Shown here: piece after piece, positions 15,322 to 20,607 of the stretch
Layout of the letters: the number at the start of each line of letters is the position of its first letter
Position numbering within the stretch: position 1 is the stretch's first letter
Position numbers and translations under genes: made by a program
The notes under the pieces: generated by a model
Told to the model about the DNA's origin: nothing
Database searches by the model: none
Seen by the model: the letters and a program-made list of their open reading frames with translations, nothing else
DNA from: Anaerolineaceae bacterium
Lineage (GTDB): Bacteria; Chloroflexota; Anaerolineae; JAAYZQ01
NCBI GenBank assembly: GCA_012514775.1
Contig: JAAYZQ010000258.1
Location: forward strand, 1 to 20,607
Direction: 5' to 3'
Length of the DNA stretch: 20,607 bases

Positions 15322-16707
15322 ATGCCAACAGCCGTGTTCATGCCCAAGTTCGAGATGACCCAGGAGACCGGAACCATCGTCGCCTGGGTCAAGGATGAAG
15401 GGGAGCACGTGGAGAAGGGCGAGCCGCTCCTGGAAGTCGAAACCGACAAGGCCACCCAGGAGGTCGAGTCGCCCGCGACGGGAACCCTGGCCGCCGTCAC
15501 CGGCGAGCCGGGGCAGGTGATCCCTATTGCCACACCCATTGCCTACATCCTGAAGCCCGGCGAGTCGTTGGACTCGATCCCCACCGACGGGCAGAGCGCC
15601 GCGGGATCGCCATCCCCCGGCGAGGGCAGCGAGGACGGTCCGGGCGCTCCCGCAGATAACGATGCCCCCGCCAGGGCCACGCCGGTGGCTGCGCGCCTGG
15701 CCGAGAGCCACGGCCTGAGCCTGGACTGCGTCGCCGGCAGCGGCCCCCGAGGCAGGATCACCCGGGAGGACGTGGAGGCGGCCCTCAACGTGGGGCCCGG
15801 GGCGCGCAACGGCAAGGTCCGCGCGGTGCCGGCCGCCCGCCGGCTCGCGAGCGAGATGGGCATCGACCTGCGCACCGTGCAGGGCACGGGGCCGGAGGGC
15901 CGGATCCAGTCGGCCGACGTGGTGGCCGCCGCCAGGGCGCTCCAGCGCGACCAGGAGCCCGGCCCGTCCCCGTACCCGGCCGCAGCGCCCGCGGCCACGC
16001 CCGCTCCAACGGGTGACATCCCCATTCGGCGGGTCGTGCCCCTGACCAACATGCGCCGGACCATCGCCGAGCGGATGACCGCCAGCGTGCGAGAGGCCCC
16101 ACAGTTTACCGTGACGGTGGACGTGGACATGAGGCGGGCCCTGGCGGTCGTCGAGGACCTGAAGGCCGGCGAGGGCGGGCCCAAGGTCACCCTGACGGCC
16201 CTCATGGTCAAGGTGTGCGCCTGGGCGCTGCGCCAGCATCCCGAGGTCAACGCCTCGTACAGGGACGATGCCGTCGTCGAGTGGGACGAGGTCAACGTGG
16301 GAGTCGCCACGGCCATCGACCAGGGGCTTATCGTCCCCGTGGTGCGCAGGGCGGACGAGCTGGGGCTGCGGAGCATCGCGGCGCAGGTGGCAGAGCTGAC
16401 CGGGCGGGCACGGGCCGGCACGTTCAAGCGGGAGGACCTACTGGGTGGGACGTTCACCGTCTCTAACCTGGGGATGTTTGGCATCGACCGGTTCACCGCC
16501 ATCCTGAATCCGCCCCAGGCGGCCATCCTGGCCGTGGGCCGGGTGGCCAAGCGGGCCGAGGTGGGGGAGGACGACCAGGTCGAGATCCGGCCCGTGGCGT
16601 CGCTGGCCCTGACCGCCGACCACCGGGTCCTGGATGGGGCGGCGGCGGCCCGATTTCTCGCGACAGTGCAGCGTGCACTGCAGCATCCTGGTTTGTTGCT
16701 CGAATAG
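15322..16707 (+). CDS. E2 dihydrolipoamide acyltransferase with two peripheral-subunit-binding domains
   Basis: E2 forms the core of the 2-oxoacid dehydrogenase complex and transfers the acyl group from lipoyl to CoA. The 461-residue protein shows one lipoyl domain (1-80) with the lipoylated Lys43 in ETDKAT, and two consecutive peripheral-subunit-binding domains (about 119-154 with GSGPRGRITREDV, and 168-205 with GTGPEGRIQSADV). A Pro/Ala linker and the catalytic acyltransferase domain follow (about 232-461), with HRVLDG (His434, Asp438) and the NLGMFGID loop. Two binding domains in tandem are unusual, as most E2 proteins have one. GAGGA precedes the ATG by 6 bases. The next gene starts 12 bases after its stop. 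It partners the fused E1 upstream. The E3 must be encoded elsewhere. Confidence 0.92.
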   Translation: MPTAVFMPKFEMTQETGTIVAWVKDEGEHVEKGEPLLEVETDKATQEVESPATGTLAAVTGEPGQVIPIATPIAYILKPGESLDSIPTDGQSAAGSPSPGEGSEDGPGAPADNDAPARATPVAARLAESHGLSLDCVAGSGPRGRITREDVEAALNVGPGARNGKVRAVPAARRLASEMGIDLRTVQGTGPEGRIQSADVVAAARALQRDQEPGPSPYPAAAPAATPAPTGDIPIRRVVPLTNMRRTIAERMTASVREAPQFTVTVDVDMRRALAVVEDLKAGEGGPKVTLTALMVKVCAWALRQHPEVNASYRDDAVVEWDEVNVGVATAIDQGLIVPVVRRADELGLRSIAAQVAELTGRARAGTFKREDLLGGTFTVSNLGMFGIDRFTAILNPPQAAILAVGRVAKRAEVGEDDQVEIRPVASLALTADHRVLDGAAAARFLATVQRALQHPGLLLE

Positions 16708-16719
16708 GACGAGGGTTCA

Positions 16720-17811
16720 ATGACTGTGCCAATGCTCCAGATCGCAATGGATTATATCGCTCTCCCGCCTGCCCTGGCGATGGCCGTCAAGGTGGCCTCC
16801 GAGGTCGACATCATCGAGATCGGCACGCCCCTGTGCAAGGCCGTAGGGCTGGATGCCATCCGCGCCATGCGCGAGCTGGTGGGCCCCGACAAGCTCATCC
16901 TGGCCGATTTCAAGAGCCCCGACGTCGGCGGGCTGGAAGCCAAGATGGCCTTTGACGCCGGCGCCGACATGATGACCGTCATTGGGGGCGCGGCCCTGGC
17001 CACCGTCGAATCGGCCCTGGAGGCCGCCAAGGCCGCGAACAAAGAGATGCTCATGGAGCTGACCGGCGTGCGCGATATTCTGGCCCGCGCCCGGGAGTGG
17101 CGACAGATCGGCGTCGAGCGGATGGTGTACCACCGTGGCTGGGACGAGCAGGCCTTTGCCCGGCAGTGGGTGGAAGAAGATCGAACGGTCATCCGCCAGC
17201 TCATCGACATGGGCTTCAGGATCACGGTAACGGGCGGCATCACCAGGCCACTGCTGCCGTTCTTTCAGCCACTGGCCGTGTCGGTGGTCATCTGCGGGCG
17301 CGGCATCCGCGAGACGCCGGACCCCAGGCAAGCGGCCCACGAGTTCCGCGCAGAGATGCAGCGGCTGTGGGGAGGAGGGGCCAACAACGGCGTTGTGGCC
17401 CCCTTCCCCGGAGGCAAGGTAGCAGGCAACACGGCGGCCGAGAACGCCGCCAAGGCCCTTCGCTGGGGCGTGAGCGAGATGGGGCTGTTGCTGACCGTGG
17501 ACGGTCGCGACTGCCCGGGCTGCGACTCGCCCCAGCGCTTTTGCTGGGGAAGCCGGGTGGAGGTGGTCGTGCCCGCCGGCGCCAACACCGGGGACGTGCT
17601 GGCCAGGATGGCTGCCAGCTACGGGCACACGCCGGCGGCGACGCGTGGCGGCGAAGCCAGCCTGGTGCTGGATCCCGCGCAACTGCCAAACTGCACGCCC
17701 AACGAGGTGCTGGAGCTGCTCCGGGCCCTGGGCAATGCGCTGCGCGGGCTCGGATGCGCCGTCGACGTGGCGGCCGGTCTCAGCGTCGCCGAGAACGTTT
17801 TGCGGGACTAG
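16720..17811 (+). CDS. 3-keto-L-gulonate-6-P decarboxylase/hexulose-6-P synthase-family protein with an extra C-terminal domain
   Basis: Residues 1-218 are a TIM barrel of the orotidine-monophosphate decarboxylase superfamily. VDIIEIGT (29-36), LADFKSPDVGG with Asp63/Lys65/Asp68, VYHRGWDEQA (136-145) and VTGGI (170-174) match the KGPDC/HPS group. These enzymes either decarboxylate 3-keto-L-gulonate-6-phosphate or join formaldehyde to ribulose-5-phosphate. The specificity loop reads H-R-G-W-D, between KGPDC (H-R-S-R-D) and HPS (H-T-G-Y-D), so I cannot choose. Residues 219-363 are a domain I do not recognise, with a C-P-G-C pair (265, 268) and Cys275. The gene lies 12 bases after E2 with a GAGGG ribosome site and precedes the shell genes by 123 bases, so it is probably in the same operon. 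Its product may be microcompartment cargo. Confidence 0.82.
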   Translation: MTVPMLQIAMDYIALPPALAMAVKVASEVDIIEIGTPLCKAVGLDAIRAMRELVGPDKLILADFKSPDVGGLEAKMAFDAGADMMTVIGGAALATVESALEAAKAANKEMLMELTGVRDILARAREWRQIGVERMVYHRGWDEQAFARQWVEEDRTVIRQLIDMGFRITVTGGITRPLLPFFQPLAVSVVICGRGIRETPDPRQAAHEFRAEMQRLWGGGANNGVVAPFPGGKVAGNTAAENAAKALRWGVSEMGLLLTVDGRDCPGCDSPQRFCWGSRVEVVVPAGANTGDVLARMAASYGHTPAATRGGEASLVLDPAQLPNCTPNEVLELLRALGNALRGLGCAVDVAAGLSVAENVLRD

Positions 17812-17934
17812 GGCGGACACAACTGCGCCCGCCGAGAGGGACATCGGACGTGAGGACAAGGGCTTGCAGCGGCAGCAAGGCAACGGCCTGAAGCGTGCGA
17901 GCCGGCGTCAGAAGTGCATCAAGCAGGAGGAAGA
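17812..17934 (+). other. 123-base spacer between enzyme genes and shell genes
   Basis: This is the longest gap inside the plus operon. It contains the GCAGGAGGA ribosome site of the first shell gene. I see no intrinsic terminator, no consensus promoter and no supported small ORF, so the shell genes are probably transcribed from the upstream promoter. Confidence 0.45.
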
Positions 17935-18261
17935 ATGGCACAAACACAGGTGCAAATGACGGCTCTGGGAATGGTCGAGACGCGCGGCCTGGTGGCTTCC
18001 ATCGAGGCAGCGGACGCCATGAGCAAGGTGGCGTACGTCCGGCTGGTGGCGCAAGAAGAGATCGGCGGTGGGTACATCACGATCTTTGTGCGCGGAGAAG
18101 TGGGCGCTGTGCAGGCCGCAGTGGACGCCGGGGTGGCGGCCGCCAAGCGCGCGGGCGAGCTGGTGGCGGCGCACGTCATTGCCCGGCCCCACGCCCTCAT
18201 GGAGAAACTGCTGCCGGCAGGCGAGACCAAGGTCGTGCCCCTCGGGGCGCAGACGGACTGA
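17935..18261 (+). CDS. BMC-H hexameric microcompartment shell protein
   Basis: This 108-residue single-BMC-domain protein of the PduA/EutM/CcmK type forms hexamers that tile the facets of a protein shell. It has the family opening [19 protein letters not shown], the pore loop EIGGGYIT, and [16 protein letters not shown]. The GGGY pore loop gives a small-residue pore, similar to metabolosome shells. I chose ATG 17935 because AGGAGG is 6 bases upstream; an in-frame ATG at 17914 lacks a site. It is a paralogue of the BMC-H at 19634-19933. It is the first gene of the shell block, 12 bases before the BMC-T gene. Confidence 0.96.
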   Translation: MAQTQVQMTALGMVETRGLVASIEAADAMSKVAYVRLVAQEEIGGGYITIFVRGEVGAVQAAVDAGVAAAKRAGELVAAHVIARPHALMEKLLPAGETKVVPLGAQTD

Positions 18262-18273
18262 AAGGGCTGAACC

Positions 18274-18888
18274 ATGGACCTCAGGACATTTGTGCTTATC
18301 GATTCCATGCAGCCCCAGTACGCCGCACTGACGGGCATCCTGCTCCAGGGCGACACGCCGGTGGAAGGCATGGCCGAAATTTTCATGGAGCTCGCGCCGG
18401 CCAGTGACGTATACGAGGTCCTGGACGCCGCCCTCAAGACGACGGACGTCCGCCCGGGGCTGCTCCGCGTGGAGCGCGAGTACGGCACCCTCGAGATTCA
18501 CGGCTTTCGACAAGAAGACGTCAGGGTGGCGGGCCGCGAAGCGCTGGCCAGGTTCGGGCTGACGGAGGCCGATCGCTGGAAACCCGAGGTCGTGTCGGTC
18601 AAGACCGTGACCGGGGTCGATGCCTGGGAGGCGCAGCTCGTCAACCAGACCAGCCGTGGAGGGCTGCTGCTGCGCGGGCAGACGCTGTGCGTCATCGAGG
18701 TCGTGCCGGCGGCGTACGTGATGCTGGCCGCCAACGAAGCGGAAAAGGCGGCAAACATCACCCTCGTGCACTACCAGCCGGCGGGCAAGTTCGGCCGGCT
18801 CTACATCTCGGGCACCGAGTCGGCTGTGCGCGTGGCGCGGGATGCGGCCGTGACCGCGGTGAGCAGCACGAGCGGGCAGGCGCGCTAG
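18274..18888 (+). CDS. BMC-T trimeric (tandem-domain) shell protein, CsoS1D-like
   Basis: This 204-residue protein consists of two permuted BMC domains in tandem. Domain 1 (about 1-100) begins MDLRTFVLIDSMQPQYAALT and domain 2 (about 105-200) includes QLVNQTSRGGLLLRGQT and NEAEKAANITLVHYQPAGKFGRL. It resembles the CsoS1D-like and Haliangium-type trimers that form pseudohexamers, some stacked as gated double layers with a large pore. That suits passage of bulky substrates or cofactors. The ribosome site is weak (GAAAGGG). Its presence with BMC-H and BMC-P gives a complete shell inventory. Confidence 0.93.
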   Translation: MDLRTFVLIDSMQPQYAALTGILLQGDTPVEGMAEIFMELAPASDVYEVLDAALKTTDVRPGLLRVEREYGTLEIHGFRQEDVRVAGREALARFGLTEADRWKPEVVSVKTVTGVDAWEAQLVNQTSRGGLLLRGQTLCVIEVVPAAYVMLAANEAEKAANITLVHYQPAGKFGRLYISGTESAVRVARDAAVTAVSSTSGQAR

Positions 18889-18940
18889 ATGCGAGGCGCT
18901 GGGGCGCTGACCATGGCGAGGGCAGGGGAGCGAGACCACA

Positions 18941-19273
18941 ATGAAAATCTTTTACAGCGCTGAGGACATCGAGACCCTGGCGAGCCAGGGGGTACGCGAG
19001 CTGATCGTCGACGAAAACACGGTGCTAACCTCTGTGGCCCGGGAGACGGCGGAGCAGCTCGGCGTGAATTTGGTGACGGCAGGGCAGGGTAAGGCGGGCG
19101 GATCCGCGTCGGAGGCGCCGGCAGTCTCACCCCAGAAGCCGCGCGGATGCCAGCATGGCCCCCTCGGCGGCGACCAGGGCCAGGCCACTGCGCCCGGCAG
19201 GGCGCCAGGCGGCAGCTCCCCGGTGGTCGACGAGTTGATCGGCGCCGTGAAACAGCTCGTGAAGCACGGCTAG
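18941..19273 (+). CDS. small BMC-associated protein: EutQ-N-like domain, linker, C-terminal encapsulation-type helix
   Basis: This 110-residue protein has no catalytic motif. Residues 1-46 resemble the N-terminal segment of EutQ and similar small BMC-locus proteins (I-F-Y-S-A-E-D-I start, then TVLTSVARETAEQLGVNLV). Residues 47-93 are a Gly/Pro/Ala/Gln linker. Residues 94-110 (SPVVDELIGAVKQLVKHG) form a short amphipathic helix at the very end after a flexible linker, which is how encapsulation peptides look. It lies between the BMC-T and BMC-P genes. I infer an adaptor or scaffold that docks cargo to the inner shell face. The ribosome site GGGGAG is about 11 bases upstream. Confidence 0.7.
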   Translation: MKIFYSAEDIETLASQGVRELIVDENTVLTSVARETAEQLGVNLVTAGQGKAGGSASEAPAVSPQKPRGCQHGPLGGDQGQATAPGRAPGGSSPVVDELIGAVKQLVKHG

Positions 19274-19285
19274 AGGAGGCCGAGG

Positions 19286-19576
19286 GTGATCATAGGCAAG
19301 GTTGTTGGAACTGCGGTTGCTTCGCTCAAGCTGGACGCACTGAGGGCCAGCAAGCTGCTGGTGGTGCAGCCGGCCGACGCAAAGGGCGAGGGTGTGGGGC
19401 CGGCCTTTCTGGCCGTGGACCTGGTCGGTGCGGGCGACGACGAGCTGGTCGTCGTCAGCCAGGGCAGCTCCGCCCGGATGGCCATCGGCAACGATCGCTC
19501 GCCGGCCGACGCGGCCATCGTCGGAATCCTGGACTCGATCCAGTATGGCGGCGAGCAGGTGTTCACAAAGCAGTAG
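19286..19576 (+). CDS. BMC-P pentameric vertex protein (EutN/CcmL family)
   Basis: This 96-residue protein of the EutN/CcmL family closes the twelve vertices of the shell as pentamers. It shows the typical MIIGKVVGTAVASLKLDAL start, LLVVQPAD, FLAVDLVGAGDDELVVVSQGSSAR and ADAAIVGILDSI. The start codon is GTG at 19286, with AGGAGG 6 bases upstream, directly after the preceding stop. The full length matches the family. Its presence means the shell can be closed, which marks this as a real microcompartment locus rather than a stray shell gene. Confidence 0.95.
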   Translation: MIIGKVVGTAVASLKLDALRASKLLVVQPADAKGEGVGPAFLAVDLVGAGDDELVVVSQGSSARMAIGNDRSPADAAIVGILDSIQYGGEQVFTKQ

Positions 19577-19633
19577 GCAAAGGCGAATTTTAGCCGAGCG
19601 GCGCCAGGGGCGCTGCCAGGAGGAGATGGAACC

Positions 19634-19933
19634 ATGACGGAAGAGACCGATCCCGGGCTGCGGGCCCTGGGCATGATCGAGACCAAGGGCCTGGTGCCGT
19701 GCATCGAGGCCGCGGATGCGATGGTCAAGTCCGCGAACGTGAGGCTGTTGCAGCGGCGGGCCATCGGCGGGGGCTACATGACCGTGATGGTGCGCGGAGA
19801 CGTGGGCGCGGTGCGGACCGCGCTGGAAGCGGGCAGCCAGGCGGCACGGCGGCTGGGCCAGGTTGTCTCGGTGCGCATTCTACCCAGCCCACACCTGGAT
19901 CTTGAGCCGATCCTGCCCGAGCCGGTGGAGTAA
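19634..19933 (+). CDS. second BMC-H hexameric shell protein
   Basis: This 99-residue single-BMC-domain protein has [19 protein letters not shown], pore loop AIGGGYMT and [16 protein letters not shown]. It is similar to the BMC-H at 17935-18261 along its length, with a shorter, acidic C-terminus. Two BMC-H paralogues usually form separate or mixed facets with different pore chemistry; here both pore loops read GGGY. A CAGGAGGAG ribosome site precedes the ATG. The next gene begins 3 bases after its stop. Confidence 0.96.
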   Translation: MTEETDPGLRALGMIETKGLVPCIEAADAMVKSANVRLLQRRAIGGGYMTVMVRGDVGAVRTALEAGSQAARRLGQVVSVRILPSPHLDLEPILPEPVE

Positions 19934-19936
19934 CGC

Positions 19937-20607
19937 GTGAACGCGCCGCGTGTAACGCCGTCCAGCCTGCGGGCCAAAAAGAGCCGCGGGCAAAGGATTA
20001 CGATGCTGACCGCGTACGACTTTCCCATGGCCGCGTTCATCGAGCAGGCCGGGGTGGACATCGTGCTGGTCAGCGACGCCGTCGGCACGGTCGGCAACGG
20101 GCGGGGCGAGGCCGTGTCGGTTTCCGTTGACGAGATGATCTACCACACCCGCGCGGTGCGGAACGGGACCAGGCGCTGCATGGTCGTCACCACGATGCCC
20201 TTTGCTTCCTACAACACCACCGAGGACGCCCTTCGGACGGCCAGCCGGTTGATGAAAGAAGGCGGGGCCGACGCGGTGCACATGGAGGGCACCTGCCGCG
20301 AGGCACACCTCATCGGCGAGATCACGGCCGTGGGCATCCCCGTGATGGGTCACGTGGGAGTGACCAAGCAAAAGATCGTCAGCACGGGGCGGATCAAGCT
20401 GCCCGGGCTCAACGCCGAGAGCGCGGCCGAGATCGTCGGCGACGCCGTCGAAATGGCGCGCCAGGGGGCCTTTGCCCTCGTGCTCGAGTGCCTGCCCGCC
20501 GCCCTGGGCAAGATCATCACGCAGAGCCTGGAGATCCCGACCATCGGCATTGGGTCCGGCAGCGACTGCGATGGGCAGGCGCTGGTGACCCAGGACATGC
20601 TCGGCCT
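19937..20607 (+). CDS. PanB-like (ketopantoate hydroxymethyltransferase family) protein, truncated by the window edge
   Basis: Starting at GTG 19937 with GGTGGAG upstream, 223 residues are visible before the window ends. The TIM-barrel pattern of the PanB/phosphoenolpyruvate mutase superfamily is clear: TMLTAYDFPMA, VSDAVGT, VDEMIYHTRAV, MPFASY, GADAVHMEG, MGHVGVT, LVLECLP, IPTIGIGSG. Compared with E. coli PanB as I recall it, Asp45, Glu114, His136 and Glu181 are kept (Asp47, Glu117, His139, Glu184). Metal-ligand Asp84 is Thr86, and substrate residues Ser46 and Lys112 are Ala48 and His115. The fold and metal-dependent aldol chemistry are therefore likely, but ordinary ketopantoate synthesis is doubtful. 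It is linked by 3 bases to a shell gene, so it is probably BMC cargo or a partner enzyme. Confidence 0.85.
   Translation, partial: MNAPRVTPSSLRAKKSRGQRITMLTAYDFPMAAFIEQAGVDIVLVSDAVGTVGNGRGEAVSVSVDEMIYHTRAVRNGTRRCMVVTTMPFASYNTTEDALRTASRLMKEGGADAVHMEGTCREAHLIGEITAVGIPVMGHVGVTKQKIVSTGRIKLPGLNAESAAEIVGDAVEMARQGAFALVLECLPAALGKIITQSLEIPTIGIGSGSDCDGQALVTQDMLG

Noticed and set aside
13644..15398. Plus-strand open frame (584 codons) in another frame of the E1 gene
   Set aside because: Arg/Gly/Ala-rich out-of-frame translation, no domain.
1..20607. CRISPR arrays, tRNA or rRNA genes, insertion sequences
   Set aside because: No regular repeat-spacer pattern, no tRNA or rRNA signatures and no transposase-like frames were seen.

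Overview
The window is GC-rich and gene-dense. It fits a Chloroflexota-like (Anaerolineae-type) bacterium: the substrate-binding lipoprotein has a lipobox followed by an Ala/Pro/Thr/Glu-rich linker, the promoters are plain sigma70 consensus, and GTG/TTG starts are common. This phylum call is inference and only moderately supported.

Layout. (1) Positions 85-2507 (+) hold a strong extended -10 promoter and an APC-family amino-acid permease fused to two universal-stress domains, broken by a one-base frameshift near 1080. (2) Positions 12928 down to 2504 (-) hold one long, tightly packed transcription unit. Its order is an RpiR-type sugar-phosphate-sensing regulator, a 19-codon mini-ORF, a double-length ABC permease, the ABC ATPase, the binding lipoprotein, a long hairpin, three HAD hydrolases, a circularly permuted cofactor-independent phosphoglycerate mutase (iPGM), and a P-loop kinase with an unknown N-terminal domain. 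Its last stop codon overlaps the stop of the convergent permease gene. (3) Positions 12929-13140 are a 212-bp divergent control region with two perfect TTGACA-N17-TATAAT promoters and several operator-like repeats. (4) Positions 13141-20607 (+) hold a second operon that continues past the window edge. It encodes a fused alpha-beta E1 and an E2 of a 2-oxoacid dehydrogenase, a KGPDC/HPS-type decarboxylase/aldolase with an extra C-terminal domain, and a bacterial microcompartment (BMC) shell set: BMC-H, CsoS1D-like BMC-T, a small EutQ-N-like protein with a probable encapsulation helix, BMC-P, and a second BMC-H. A divergent PanB-like protein follows, cut by the window edge.

How it may work together (inference). 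The RpiR protein probably controls both divergent operons in response to a phosphorylated sugar or sugar acid. The FbpA/AfuA-type ABC importer and the HAD, mutase and kinase enzymes would take up and remodel a phosphorylated or acidic substrate. The right-hand operon would process a product inside or next to a microcompartment. The enzyme set (2-oxoacid dehydrogenase E1/E2, HPS/KGPDC-like, PanB-like) has no aldehyde dehydrogenase, phosphotransacylase or classical signature enzyme in view, and I cannot match it to a BMC type I know. The two most notable items are this BMC locus and the circularly permuted iPGM, whose conserved motifs are all present but in rotated order.
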